Origin: Candidatus Baltobacteraceae bacterium
GTDB lineage: Bacteria > Vulcanimicrobiota > Vulcanimicrobiia > Vulcanimicrobiales > Vulcanimicrobiaceae
DNA length: 35,205 bases
NCBI GenBank assembly: GCA_035502855.1
Contig: DATJTX010000037.1
Span: 1-35,205, forward strand
Direction: 5' to 3'
In this document: piece by piece, positions 14,918-23,386 of the stretch
Layout of the letters: each line of letters opens with the position of its first letter
Numbering within the stretch: the first letter of the stretch is position 1
The notes under the pieces: generated by a model
What the model was told of the DNA's origin: nothing
The model's input: the letters and a program-made list of their open reading frames with translations, nothing else
The model's database searches: none
Program-made: the position numbers and the translations under genes

Positions 14918-16428
14918 GTCTTGCCGTTCGAGTGAATCACCGGTTCGCCCGCCAGCGTCTCGACGAACGACACGAAGGCGCGGACCGGCGTTCCGGTCGG
15001 GCCTTTGGCTTGCCAGGCCGACTCATTGTCGAGATACGCGGTGCCGGCAATGTCGAGATGCAGCCACGGTGTCTCATCGACGAACGATTTCAGGAACGCG
15101 GCCGCGGTCAACGTGCCGGCGGGGCGCCCGCCGGTATTTTTGAGATCGGCAATGTCGCTCTTCATCGCGCTTGCATAGTCGTCGTACAGCGGCATCTCCC
15201 AATAGCGCTCGCCGCTCGGCTTGGCGGCGACGAGAAACTCGTCGGTAAGCGATTCCTCGCTGCCGACGGCAGCGGTTGCGGCGTGACCGAGTGCGATGAC
15301 GCAAGCGCCAGTCAGCGTCGCGCAGTCGACGATCTTCGTCGCGCCGAGTTCGTTCGCGTAGCAGAGCGCATCGGCGAGGATCAAGCGGCCCTCCGCGTCG
15401 GTGTTGATCACCTCGATCGTCTTGCCGTTCATTGCCTTGACGATGTCGCCCGGCTTCGTCGCTTTTCCGCCCGGCATGTTCTCGGTGGCAGGGACGAGCC
15501 CGACGACGTTGAGTTTCGGTTTGAGTTTGCCGAGCGCCCACATTGTCGCGATGACCGCGGCGCCGCCCGACATGTCGTATTTCATCTCTTCCATGCGTTC
15601 GGGCGGCTTGAGCGAGATGCCGCCGGTGTCGAAGGTAATTCCCTTGCCGACGAGCGCGAGCAATTCTTTACTGCCGGGATTGCCGTTGTAGCGCATGATG
15701 ATGAATTTCGGCGGCTGTGCGCTGCCCTGCGCGACCGAGAGAAACGAACCCATCCCTTCCTTACGGATGCGATCTTCGTCGAACACCTCGACCTCGATAC
15801 CGGATTCCTTCCCGTGCTTGGCGGCCTCTTTGGCGAGAATCGACGGCGTCATGTCGTTGCCCGGCGTCACCGCCAGCGTGCGCGCCAAATTCACCGCTTC
15901 GCCGAGGATCACGCCGCGTTCGACGCCGGCTTTGACCGCGTTCGCGTCAAAATCGTGAGCGAGCACGGTGACGCTGGTGGTCGCGATGCGTTTCTCCGGT
16001 TTCTCTTGATAGATCGTGGTCTCGAAGGACCCGGTGATAGCGCCTTCGGCGACAAACGATGCGCATGCCGCTTCATCCCCCTTTGCTTCGTCGGGGAGCG
16101 CGATCGCGATCGCGGCAACGTTACGCCGTCCGAGGTAGCGCACCGCCGCGCCCGCATAGCGCGCCAGATTCAGCGGCTCGAATTTCGCGCGCTCGCCCAA
16201 ACCGACGATCAGCACGCGATGGAACGGCTTATCGCCGGCGTGAAGCAGCGCGCACTCGGCTAACTTGCCTTTGATTTCTTCGGAGGCGAGCACGTCGGTA
16301 ATCGCTCCGCCCAGGATGCCGTCGAGGGACTTTGCGGCGCTGCTCATCTCACCGCTCGTAAAGACCGGAACGACGACGGCATCAGCGCGAGCGCCACCCG
16401 GCGCGTCTTGCGCAATTCGGACTTGCAT
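14899..16428 (-). CDS. pepA: Leucyl aminopeptidase (M17 family)
   Basis: Cytosolic metallo-aminopeptidase that removes N-terminal residues, important in peptide turnover. It has 509 residues from ATG 16428, with GAAAGG about 8 bp upstream. The C-terminal catalytic domain has GKGITFDTGGISLKP, MKYDMSGGAAV and the family signature NTDAEGRLILADAL, which supply the two-metal ligands. The N-terminal macro-like domain covers about 1-170. Its last codons overlap a REP-like repeat. In some bacteria PepA also binds DNA at recombination sites; nothing here shows that. Confidence 0.95.
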   Translation of the reverse strand: MQVRIAQDAPGGARADAVVVPVFTSGEMSSAAKSLDGILGGAITDVLASEEIKGKLAECALLHAGDKPFHRVLIVGLGERAKFEPLNLARYAGAAVRYLGRRNVAAIAIALPDEAKGDEAACASFVAEGAITGSFETTIYQEKPEKRIATTSVTVLAHDFDANAVKAGVERGVILGEAVNLARTLAVTPGNDMTPSILAKEAAKHGKESGIEVEVFDEDRIRKEGMGSFLSVAQGSAQPPKFIIMRYNGNPGSKELLALVGKGITFDTGGISLKPPERMEEMKYDMSGGAAVIATMWALGKLKPKLNVVGLVPATENMPGGKATKPGDIVKAMNGKTIEVINTDAEGRLILADALCYANELGATKIVDCATLTGACVIALGHAATAAVGSEESLTDEFLVAAKPSGERYWEMPLYDDYASAMKSDIADLKNTGGRPAGTLTAAAFLKSFVDETPWLHLDIAGTAYLDNESAWQAKGPTGTPVRAFVSFVETLAGEPVIHSNGKTLSSRA

Positions 16429-16526
16429 GGGCTACCTTTCAGTGGGGTGAAGTATGAGCACGATATGGCTATCGTTTTGCCCTCAGTTCGTGCGCCGCGG
16501 CGTATCGACCCTGCGCTGGAGCCGCG

Positions 16527-17558
16527 GTGAGCGACGAAAGTCGGGCCCCGGACGCCTACGCACGGGCGGGCGTCGACATTGCGGCCGGCAACCAGGCCGT
16601 GGCGCGGTACAAAGAGGTGCTGGGCGGATGGCGCCATCCCGACCAGCTCGATGCGATCGGCGGCTTCGGCGGCGTGTTTCGCCTGCCCGCCGGCGGCGAT
16701 CGTGCGCTGGTCGCCTCGGCCGACGGCGTCGGAACCAAGATTTTGATTGCCGCCGAGCTGCGGACCTACGACGGGATCGGGCGCGACCTGGTCAACCACT
16801 GCGTGAACGACATCTTGGTGGTCAACGCCGATCCGATGTTCTTTCTCGATTATTTTGCGGCGGGGAAACTCGATCCGATGGTCGCGGCGGCGGTGGTCGA
16901 AGGGTGCGCGCGCGCGTGCCGCGCGCACAACTGCGCGCTCCTGGGCGGCGAAACGGCGGAGATGCCCGGTCTGTATTCGCCCGGACACTTCGACCTCGCC
17001 GGAACGATCGTCGGTATCGTGGATACGAGCGCCGTTCCCGACCCCGCGCGCGTTGTGCCCGGTGACGCGATCGTCGGGTTGCCGTCGATCGGTCTGCACA
17101 CCAACGGCTACTCGCTGGCGCGCGCGCTGCTGCCGCGCGACGATTGGATGCGGCCATTCAACGGCGGCACCTACGCGGAAGCGCTGCTCGCCGAGCATCC
17201 TTCCTATTATGATGCGGTGCGCGCGATCCAAAAGGTCGCCGACGTGAAGGCGATGGCGCACATCACCGGCGGCGGATTGCTCGAGAACGTGCCGCGCACG
17301 CTGCCGCCGAACGTGAAGGCGATTTTCGAAGCCGCGCGTTGGAGCGTGCCGCCGATCATGCAGGAGCTGGTGCGGCGCGGGAATCTGACCCACGAGGAAA
17401 AGTATCGCACGTTGAACATGGGCGTCGGCTACACGCTGATCGTGCCGTTCGTCGACGCGAACAAGGCCGTCGCGGCGGTGCCGGGCGCGAAAGTGGTTGG
17501 CTGGATCGAAGCGCGCGAGCCGAGCGAGCCGCAGATCACGATACACGAAGCGCGGTGA
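16527..17558 (+). CDS. purM: Phosphoribosylformylglycinamidine cyclo-ligase (AIR synthetase)
   Basis: Converts FGAM to AIR with ATP in purine synthesis. It has 343 residues from GTG 16527, with GGAG about 8 bp upstream. Diagnostic blocks are YARAGVDIAAGN, ASADGVGTKI, DLVNHCVNDILV, LLGGETAEMPG, LPSIGLHTNGYSL and HITGGGLLENVPR. Its stop codon overlaps the start of the GNAT-PurN gene (GTGA), making a two-step purine operon. It is divergent from pepA with about 100 bp between. Confidence 0.96.
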   Translation: MSDESRAPDAYARAGVDIAAGNQAVARYKEVLGGWRHPDQLDAIGGFGGVFRLPAGGDRALVASADGVGTKILIAAELRTYDGIGRDLVNHCVNDILVVNADPMFFLDYFAAGKLDPMVAAAVVEGCARACRAHNCALLGGETAEMPGLYSPGHFDLAGTIVGIVDTSAVPDPARVVPGDAIVGLPSIGLHTNGYSLARALLPRDDWMRPFNGGTYAEALLAEHPSYYDAVRAIQKVADVKAMAHITGGGLLENVPRTLPPNVKAIFEAARWSVPPIMQELVRRGNLTHEEKYRTLNMGVGYTLIVPFVDANKAVAAVPGAKVVGWIEAREPSEPQITIHEAR

Positions 17559-18652
17559 TCAATCTCGTTGTCGATCTCGACGAACGTTTTGCGAGCGACG
17601 CGGATGCGCGCGAACGGGCTGCGCGCGCAGGGTACGCGTTAGGAGCGGCGAGCGAGGCGACGCTCGCGTGGATCGATGAGATCTTCGGCGGCGTGTGGAG
17701 CACCGAGGTTGCGATGGCGGGGTCGGCCGTCGCGACGAAAGACGACGAGCCGGTCGGATTTGCGGCGTTCGATCCGCAGGGTTTGCGCTTTGCGTGGCTG
17801 CGCGGCATCGCACGCGAGCCGGGCGTCGGCATCTTCGGGCCGTTCGGCGTTGCACCGGCCCATCGCGGCGGCCCGCTGGGACCGGCGCTGCTCGAGATCG
17901 CGCTCTGCGGTCTGCGCGCGCGGGGCTATCGTCGCGGACTGGTCGCCGCCGCCTCCGACGAATTGGTTCCGTACTACGAACGCTACGGGGCCCGCGTCGT
18001 CGAGCGCTACGACGTGCGTGACTTCACGCCGCGGCCGGTACGCACGGTCGTGCTTGCGTCGGGGAGCGGCACGAATTTCCAAGCGGTGATCGATCGCGTT
18101 ACCGACGGGCTGCCGCTCGAACTGGCCGCGCTCGTCGCCAATAAGGCCGATGCGTTCGCGATCACGCGTGCACGGCACGCCGGCATTCCCGCGATCGTGT
18201 TGCCCTGGCAGCGCGAGAGCGTCTCGCGCGAGGAGTACGACGCCGAGTTGTACGATGTCGTCGCGCAACTCGAACCGGAGCTGGTGCTGCTGCTCGGCTG
18301 GATGCATCTGCTGGAGCGGGCGTTCGTGGGTGCGTTCCCGCAGATGCTCAACGTGCATCCCGCGTTCTTACCGCTCGATCCGGCGAGCGATCGCGTCACG
18401 CTGTCCGACCGCACGACGATGCCCGCGTTTCGCGGACCGCACGCCGTGCGCGATGCGCTGGCGGCCGGCAGCACGTGGGTTGGTGCGAGCGTGCACGAGG
18501 TGACGATGCAAACCGACCGCGGGCGCGTGCTCGCGCGCAAACCGCTGCGCGTCGTCGCGGGAGAGGACGAAGGCGCTGTGCTGACGCGGCTGCATCCGAT
18601 CGAACACAAAGTGGTCGCTACGGCGATCAGGCGCTGGCTCTTCGAGCGCTGA
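17555..18652 (+). CDS. purN: GNAT acetyltransferase - GAR formyltransferase (PurN) fusion
   Basis: This protein has 365 residues from GTG 17555, overlapping purM by 4 bp. Residues about 1-160 look like a GNAT domain, with FGVAPAHRGGPLGPALLEIA as the acetyl-CoA loop and ELVPYYERYGARVVERY as the closing strand. Residues about 162-365 are PurN: VVLASGSGTNFQAVID, LLLGWMHLL, LNVHPAFLPL with catalytic Asn/His, and GASVHEV with TDRGRVL carrying the catalytic Asp. PurN normally stands alone at about 200-215 residues. It transfers formyl from 10-formyl-THF to GAR. The GNAT substrate is unknown. I see no internal start with a strong ribosome site, so it is read as one polypeptide. Confidence 0.88.
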   Translation: MINLVVDLDERFASDADARERAARAGYALGAASEATLAWIDEIFGGVWSTEVAMAGSAVATKDDEPVGFAAFDPQGLRFAWLRGIAREPGVGIFGPFGVAPAHRGGPLGPALLEIALCGLRARGYRRGLVAAASDELVPYYERYGARVVERYDVRDFTPRPVRTVVLASGSGTNFQAVIDRVTDGLPLELAALVANKADAFAITRARHAGIPAIVLPWQRESVSREEYDAELYDVVAQLEPELVLLLGWMHLLERAFVGAFPQMLNVHPAFLPLDPASDRVTLSDRTTMPAFRGPHAVRDALAAGSTWVGASVHEVTMQTDRGRVLARKPLRVVAGEDEGAVLTRLHPIEHKVVATAIRRWLFER

Positions 18653-18665
18653 CCAAAGGAGAAAA

Positions 18666-19040
18666 ATGAACGGCGAAGTCATCTTGAAACGATTTGATCA
18701 CCCCGACACCGTGATCGTGTTCGAAAAAGGAAAATTCGAGATCGTCCTCGTCGACGAGATGACGATCGGCCGCGCAACCTACGAGCCGGGATGGAAGTGG
18801 TCCGAGCACGTCGGACGCGATCTCGGGCAACGCAGTTGCGCGGTGGAGCATATCGGCATGGTCGTTTCGGGCAGCGCGACCGCGGCGATGGACGACGGTC
18901 GCGTCATCGAGATGCGGGCGGGCGATATCTTCTATATTCCGCCTGGCCACGACAGTTGGGTCGTCGGCGATCAGCCGTACGTCTCCCTGCATTTCATGGG
19001 TGCGGAGGAGTACGCGCGGCACGAATCGGTCGAGCGCTAG
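18666..19040 (+). CDS. Cupin-domain protein
   Basis: This protein has 124 residues from ATG 18666, with AGGAG 5-9 bp upstream. It is a single small beta-barrel. YEPGWKWSEHVG and VEHIGMVVSG cover the first cupin box with His ligands, then the second box reads MRAGDIFYIPPGHDSWVVGD. Such proteins bind a metal and act as sensors, isomerases or dioxygenases, or only bind ligands; no specific role can be given. It lies 13 bp after purN and may be co-transcribed. Confidence 0.78.
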   Translation: MNGEVILKRFDHPDTVIVFEKGKFEIVLVDEMTIGRATYEPGWKWSEHVGRDLGQRSCAVEHIGMVVSGSATAAMDDGRVIEMRAGDIFYIPPGHDSWVVGDQPYVSLHFMGAEEYARHESVER

Positions 19041-19078
19041 GCAGATGCGGCGCTGCGAAGTGGGTAGATACGGATATT

Positions 19079-19504
19079 ATGAAACGAGAACTTACCGCGA
19101 GCCTGCTCGCCGCAGCGTTTGCGGCCGCCCTGGCGGCTCCGGCAATCGCGCAACAGCAGCCGGTGCAGCAGACCCAACAAACGACGACGACCACCACCAC
19201 GACCACGCTGGGACCGAACGGTCAATACGGCGATCCGGTCTGCGGTGATTGGGCAGGCGGCGTGTGGACGCCGAACGGGCATTGCCCCGGCTACACGGTT
19301 GGACCTCGTCGCGCGCGAATCGCCGGAACGATTACGGCCGTACGCGGCCACCTCGTAACCGTGCAACTGGCGGATCGCACGCTGGTGATCAATGACCAAC
19401 CCGCGCTCAACCGCGAAACCAGCGGCCGCGTGGCGGTGGGACGACAGATCATAGCCTATGGCTACTGGCGTGACGGAAACTTTTACGCCACGGCTCTGGA
19501 ATAG
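19079..19504 (+). CDS. Exported protein with a Gln/Thr-rich linker
   Basis: This protein has 141 residues from ATG 19079. MKRELTASLLAAAFAAALAA then PAIAQ is a clear signal peptide. A low-complexity Gln/Thr stretch (residues about 23-41, nine consecutive Thr) follows, then a compact domain with ARIAGTITAVRGHLVTVQLA resembling small beta-barrel (DUF5666-like) modules. Probably periplasmic or surface-bound; function unknown. An earlier in-frame start at 18791 is rejected because it would run through the cupin gene and bury the signal peptide. A terminator follows 27 bp after the stop. Confidence 0.72.
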   Translation: MKRELTASLLAAAFAAALAAPAIAQQQPVQQTQQTTTTTTTTTLGPNGQYGDPVCGDWAGGVWTPNGHCPGYTVGPRRARIAGTITAVRGHLVTVQLADRTLVINDQPALNRETSGRVAVGRQIIAYGYWRDGNFYATALE

Positions 19505-19530
19505 TACCTATCCTTCATTCCGCCCGGAGG

Positions 19531-19566
19531 AGGGCCCGGCGTGCTGCTTCGCCGGGCTCTCTTTTT
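19531..19566 (+). terminator. Rho-independent terminator
   Basis: An 11-bp GC-rich stem (19531-19541 with 19550-19560, one G-U pair), an 8-nt loop and then CTTTTTCTC. It ends the purM-purN-cupin-exported protein run on the plus strand. Confidence 0.85.
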
Positions 19567-19590
19567 CTCAAATCGCCGTAGAATGCGGGC

Positions 19591-19967
19591 ATGCACGCAG
19601 CACTCTTGATGGCGGCGCTGCTTGGCCTTCACGCCAAGCCCTGCAGCGAAGGAAGAACACATGTTCCCGCGCTGTGCGGGACCTTCGGCGTCTACGAGAA
19701 CCGCGCCACGCAGAGCGGACGTGTAATTCCGATCGCGTTCGTCTTGCTGAAAGCTCGGCACCCGAGCGGCCACGTCATTTACTGGAACCCAGGCGGCCCG
19801 GGCGCGCCGGCGATTCCCGCGGCGCCGGCCATGCCACGGAAACCAGCTGCACCGACCGATTGAAAATTGCATTTGTGCTGGCCCGCTCGGCAAAAGGCCT
19901 CGACGTCAACGGCTGCAGCAACGCCTACAAACGGCCCGCGTTCGCAACGTCGATGAAAGGCTGGTGA
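19591..19967 (+). pseudogene. Remnant of a TAP-type alpha/beta hydrolase
   Basis: From ATG 19591 the frame gives a signal-like start, then CGTFGVYENRATQSGRVIPI and IYWNPGGPGA, the N-terminal part of secreted tripeptidyl-aminopeptidase-like hydrolases, and stops at 19863. In a second frame 19855-19967 encodes FVLARSAKGLDVNGC and ends RPAFATSMKGW, which resembles the C-terminal end of the same family. The whole catalytic middle is missing. The arrangement fits an internal deletion of several hundred codons plus a frameshift. The 90-residue N-terminal ORF might still be translated. Confidence 0.6.
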
Positions 19968-19994
19968 AATGAGCGACCGGCGACGATTGGGCTG

Positions 19995-20381
19995 TTACGG
20001 CGTCCAAACGTACTTCCCGTTTCGCTCGACTAGTCGGTCTTTGGATCCCGGCCAAAGCTTCCACTGAATCGTCGCAACCGCCACCGGTCTCACCTCGCTA
20101 CGGTTGTGCATGAATTCAGCCTTGAGGTTGAATTCGCCGGGTATCCCGACGACCTTGATCCAAACTTGTTGACCGGCTGGAACCCACTCCGTGTAGTTCC
20201 GGCACGGCACATCGAGTTTGCAGTGCGCGTTGTTCAGCGTGACCCACGCACCGAGATGCGTCTGGTTCGTGACACCGTACGCATATTGAACGCCGCTATT
20301 CTGCGCCACGCCGGCAGCCGGCAGAAGTCCCAGGCCGAAGAGGATCGATGCGAACGTAAAAAGAGCTGCTCGTGCGTACAT
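19995..20381 (-). CDS. Small secreted protein of unknown function
   Basis: This protein has 128 residues from ATG 20381, with GAGGAGA 6 bp upstream. A signal peptide (RAALFTFASILFGLGLLPAA, cleaved near GVAQ) precedes a domain of about 100 residues with two Cys (NNAHCKLDVPCRNY) that could form a disulfide. Many beta-forming residues are present, e.g. AWVTLNN and VWIKVVGIPGEFNLKAEF. No known family recognised. It stands alone between the hydrolase pseudogene and the oxidoreductase array. Confidence 0.7.
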   Translation of the reverse strand: MYARAALFTFASILFGLGLLPAAGVAQNSGVQYAYGVTNQTHLGAWVTLNNAHCKLDVPCRNYTEWVPAGQQVWIKVVGIPGEFNLKAEFMHNRSEVRPVAVATIQWKLWPGSKDRLVERNGKYVWTP

Positions 20382-20433
20382 GAGAGTCTCCTCAGGTCTT
20401 TGCTACCCTCCTCGAGGGAGAAAACCCTGGCAA

Positions 20434-21402
20434 TTAGCCGGTCAGAACGACGATCTTACCGCCGGCCATGTTTGAGTCCATCAGCCGGTGCGCTTCGACG
20501 ATCTCGTCAATGTGAAAGACCTTGCCGATCGTTACGGATAACGCTCCGGCAGCAACGTCATCGACGAGTTGCTGCAGCGGCATCGTCATGAACTGCGGGT
20601 CGCCTAGATACGCCGTAAGGTAGACTGCCGTCGGGATCGAGCTCTCCGGCAAAAAGCCCTGCATCGAGAACCGACCGTCGACGATCCCCGTCTTACAGAC
20701 GATGCCGCCTGTCTTGACACATTGCAACGAGTCGTCCAGAGTCGTCACGCCGACCAGTTCGAGCACCTTATCGACGCCGCCGTTCGTCCGCGCTTTGACC
20801 TCCGGTGCGATTCTGCCGTTGTCTACGAACACGTCCGTCGCGCCGCTATCGAGCAAGAGTTGTCTCCGACCGGCGTTGCGCGTCGTCGCATAGACGGTCA
20901 CACCACGACGGCTCGCGAGTGCCGTCGCGGCTAATCCAACCGAGGTGGTGCCGCCACGTACGAGCAGTGACTCGCCTTCTTTCAGTTGGAGCGCCTCGTA
21001 GAGCGAACCCCACGCGGTCTGCAGCATCTCGGGAAGCGCTCCGAGCGTCTCCCAGGGTAAATTGGTCACCACGCTGCGTACGTGATCGGCCGGGACGAGC
21101 GTGTATTCGGCGTAACCACCGTCGAAGGCATGGCCCATGCCGCCCATTGCGGTCGCAACGGTTGCTCCCACCGCGAATTCCCCTCCCGGCGCCGACTCGA
21201 CGATACCGACCGCTTCGAGGCCGAGAACGATCGGAAAGCGCACGTCGGGTAAGAGCCCTTGTCGCGCGAACATATCGTGACGATTGAGGCCGAATGCCTT
21301 GACGCGAATCAGCACTTTGCCCGGTACGGCCGCCGGCATTGGAACGTTCTCGACCTTGAGAACGTCGGGACCGCCCGGCTCGTGTAGCACCACGGCCTTC
21401 AT
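20434..21402 (-). CDS. Zinc-free MDR oxidoreductase (quinone-reductase-like)
   Basis: This protein has 322 residues from ATG 21402 (MKAVVLHEPGGPDVLKVE), which overlaps the DUF899 stop by 4 bp. An earlier ATG at 21447 would lie inside that gene. GLNRHDMFARQG and FPIVLGLEAVGIVESAPGGEF are typical of the GroES-like half; VRGGTTSVGLAATALA is the NADPH Rossmann loop. Zinc-ligand cysteines of alcohol dehydrogenases are absent, pointing to the quinone oxidoreductase branch of MDR enzymes. Last gene of the minus-strand oxidoreductase array. Confidence 0.88.
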   Translation of the reverse strand: MKAVVLHEPGGPDVLKVENVPMPAAVPGKVLIRVKAFGLNRHDMFARQGLLPDVRFPIVLGLEAVGIVESAPGGEFAVGATVATAMGGMGHAFDGGYAEYTLVPADHVRSVVTNLPWETLGALPEMLQTAWGSLYEALQLKEGESLLVRGGTTSVGLAATALASRRGVTVYATTRNAGRRQLLLDSGATDVFVDNGRIAPEVKARTNGGVDKVLELVGVTTLDDSLQCVKTGGIVCKTGIVDGRFSMQGFLPESSIPTAVYLTAYLGDPQFMTMPLQQLVDDVAAGALSVTIGKVFHIDEIVEAHRLMDSNMAGGKIVVLTG

Positions 21403-21998
21403 CGTGCTTGCATCCAGACGTCGAAGGCCTCGTTCGACGTATCCCAATCACCGCGGCCGGCCGGCGTGAGATCGAGAAGAGCGTACACCGGCGTAAGCAG
21501 ATCGATTCCTTGCCCGCGATGCTCCAGTATCGGGTGTGCGGTGTAAACGTGACGAACGCAATCGCCTTCCTTTTCGAAGACCACGATCGTCGAATCGGGG
21601 TTGCCCTCGGCATCCTCAGCGGCGATGTCTCGCGCGAAGGCCGGTCCATCGTCTGAGATGAAGCGAAGGCGATGCCACTCGCGGTGCGCTGCCCACTCTT
21701 GGAGCCGGTCGAACGGTGCCCGCGAGGCGATGACGAAGTTCGCCCGCTGCCTGACGTGCGGCGCGATGCCGTTGAATCCGTCGATCCACATCGAGCAACT
21801 CGGGCAGAACGAATCGTCCTGCACCCAATACATCAAGTGGTAGAGAATCAAGTGCGGCTTGCCGGCGGCAAACAGCTCAGATAAGCGGACTGGCGCGCCG
21901 TTCTCGATGAAGGTATATTCGGGGAGAACCGGGCCGGGCGGCAGGTCACGACGCATTGCCGCGACCGCTTCGATGCGATCGCGCAAGTCGATCTCCAT
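21399..21998 (-). CDS. Short DUF899-family thioredoxin-like protein (paralogue 2)
   Basis: This protein has 199 residues from ATG 21998; a TTG at 22007 is an alternative start. It is closely similar over its full length to the next upstream gene (shared DLRDRIEAVAAMRR, LPPGPV, YHLMYW, ISDDGPAFARDI). The FCPSCSMWIDGFNGIAPHV block carries a CxxCS motif placed like the redox or metal motif of thioredoxin-fold proteins. DUF899 proteins have a predicted thioredoxin-like fold but no established activity. It ends overlapping the MDR gene. Confidence 0.78.
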   Translation of the reverse strand: MEIDLRDRIEAVAAMRRDLPPGPVLPEYTFIENGAPVRLSELFAAGKPHLILYHLMYWVQDDSFCPSCSMWIDGFNGIAPHVRQRANFVIASRAPFDRLQEWAAHREWHRLRFISDDGPAFARDIAAEDAEGNPDSTIVVFEKEGDCVRHVYTAHPILEHRGQGIDLLTPVYALLDLTPAGRGDWDTSNEAFDVWMQAR

Positions 21999-22017
21999 CG
22001 CGCGCAACTGCGCGATT

Positions 22018-22659
22018 TCAGTTCGTTCCGTACCAATCACCGCGGCCGGACGGCGTGAGGTCGAACAGATGCCAGACCGGACAGAGCAAGTCGATGCCGC
22101 GTTCGCGATCGTCGAGCATCGGATGCGCGGTATAAAAGTGACGCACCTGATCGCCGTCTTTCGTGAACACCGCGACGGTCGAATCGGGCCGGCCGTCTGC
22201 ATCTTCGGCGTCGATGTCGCGCGCAAACGCCGGTCCATCGTCGGAGAGGAGGCGCAGACGATTCCATCCGCGATGCGTGGCCCAAGTCTGCAGTTTGTCG
22301 AACGGCGCGCGGGTGGCGACGACAAAGTTCGCCCGCTGGGTGACGTGCGGCGCGATGCCGTTGAGACCGTCGAGCCAGAGCGAACACATCGGGCAGAATT
22401 CATCATCGTCGGCCCAGTACATCAGGTGGTAGACGATCAGCTCCGATTTGTCGCCTTCGAAGAGCTCGGCGAGGTGAACGCGATTACCGTGTTCGGTGAA
22501 CGTGTAATCCGGCACGACCGGCCCGGGCGGCAAGCTTCGGCGCATTGCCGCCACAGCTTCGATCCGGTCGCGCAGATCGATCTCCGCATCACGCAGGCGG
22601 TCGCGCGCCGCGCGGTACGCTTCGTCGGTTCCGGGCATCAGCAGGCTTGAATCGGCCAT
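22018..22659 (-). CDS. Short DUF899-family thioredoxin-like protein (paralogue 1)
   Basis: This protein has 213 residues from ATG 22659, with AAGGAAG 6 bp upstream. The family block FCPMCSLWLDGLNGIAPHV with CxxCS is present, as are VVATRAPFDKLQTWATH and AVFTKDGDQVRHFYTAHPM. The start codon of paralogue 2 is about 20 bp downstream, so this is a recent tandem duplication. Compared with canonical DUF899 proteins (about 240 residues) it lacks the Trp-rich C-terminus. Confidence 0.8.
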   Translation of the reverse strand: MADSSLLMPGTDEAYRAARDRLRDAEIDLRDRIEAVAAMRRSLPPGPVVPDYTFTEHGNRVHLAELFEGDKSELIVYHLMYWADDDEFCPMCSLWLDGLNGIAPHVTQRANFVVATRAPFDKLQTWATHRGWNRLRLLSDDGPAFARDIDAEDADGRPDSTVAVFTKDGDQVRHFYTAHPMLDDRERGIDLLCPVWHLFDLTPSGRGDWYGTN

Positions 22660-22678
22660 AGCACTTCCTTTGTCGTCG

Positions 22679-23251
22679 TCATCGGGCGATGTCGTATCTG
22701 AGGTACACGAGGCTGTCGCCTATGTTGCGGGTTTCAACGAGGCGAAGTGATGTCGTGTCACTCGTCGCGCCAAACAAACGCTCGCCCACGCCGATCACGA
22801 AGGGGTAGATCGTCAGTCGCAACTCGTCGACGAGATCGTGTTTCAGCAACGCGTGCACGAGCTGGGAGCTTGCGTAGAGAACGATTTCCCCCTCTCTGCT
22901 TTGCTTCAGTTTCGAAACCTGGCTCACCACGTCGCCCTTTAGGACGGTCGAGTTATTCCAACGGGGATCTTCCATGGTCGACGACACAACGTATTTGGGA
23001 AGGGTGGCCAACCGATCCGCGAACTCGCCGCTCCGGGATGTCCACTTCTTGGCGAACCACTCATAGGACCGCCGGCCAAATAACAGAGCCTCGGCGTGAC
23101 GGGCTTCATCATACGCGATCTTACCCCACGCCTCGATGTTCTTTTCCCCGACTCGGCCAAACCAGCCACCGCCGTCGAGACCCTCCTCGCCGGTGGGGTC
23201 CTGGACGATTCCATCGAGCGTGACATTCTCACTGACCACGATCTTGCCCAT
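22679..23251 (-). CDS. RibD C-terminal/DHFR-like reductase domain protein
   Basis: This protein has 190 residues from ATG 23251, with GAGAGGAGA 9 bp upstream. MGKIVVSENVTLDGIVQDP opening, ALLFGRRSYEWFAKKW, YVVSSTMEDPRWNNSTVL and LVDELRLTIYPFVIGVGERLF are the usual blocks of stand-alone RibD_C proteins (YwjB/YyaP type), NADPH-dependent reductases of unknown substrate. Sits within the oxidoreductase array, 6 bp after a tiny membrane-protein gene. Confidence 0.88.
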   Translation of the reverse strand: MGKIVVSENVTLDGIVQDPTGEEGLDGGGWFGRVGEKNIEAWGKIAYDEARHAEALLFGRRSYEWFAKKWTSRSGEFADRLATLPKYVVSSTMEDPRWNNSTVLKGDVVSQVSKLKQSREGEIVLYASSQLVHALLKHDLVDELRLTIYPFVIGVGERLFGATSDTTSLRLVETRNIGDSLVYLRYDIAR

Positions 23252-23257
23252 CGCTGG

Positions 23258-23386
23258 TCATCTCCTCTCGAACGCGCGACGGGCGATCGCGTAGCTAAAG
23301 TACAACACTCCGGCTCCCGCGCCGGAACCAAGCCACGGCAACAGCGTTTCCTCTACGGGGATCCCGAAGATGTGCGCGAGTATCAT
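23258..23386 (-). CDS. 42-residue membrane peptide
   Basis: ATG 23386 overlaps the DUF899 stop by 4 bp (ATGA), and TGA at 23258 lies 6 bp before the RibD-like start. The peptide MILAHIFGIPVEETLLPWL is followed by a Gly-rich hydrophobic stretch (GSGAGAGVLYFSYAIA) and a basic end (RRAFERR), giving one membrane helix with a positive cytoplasmic tail. Position and overlap are exactly operon-like, and without it the array would have a 130-bp gap. Translation is inferred; function unknown. Confidence 0.5.
   Translation of the reverse strand: MILAHIFGIPVEETLLPWLGSGAGAGVLYFSYAIARRAFERR

Noticed and set aside
14932-16263. 443-codon frame antisense to pepA
   Set aside because: Shadow of pepA, which has its full catalytic signatures.
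19145-19210. Thr codon run near 19180 as a second Thr leader
   Set aside because: It lies inside a 141-residue exported protein as a linker after a signal peptide, not before a biosynthetic gene.
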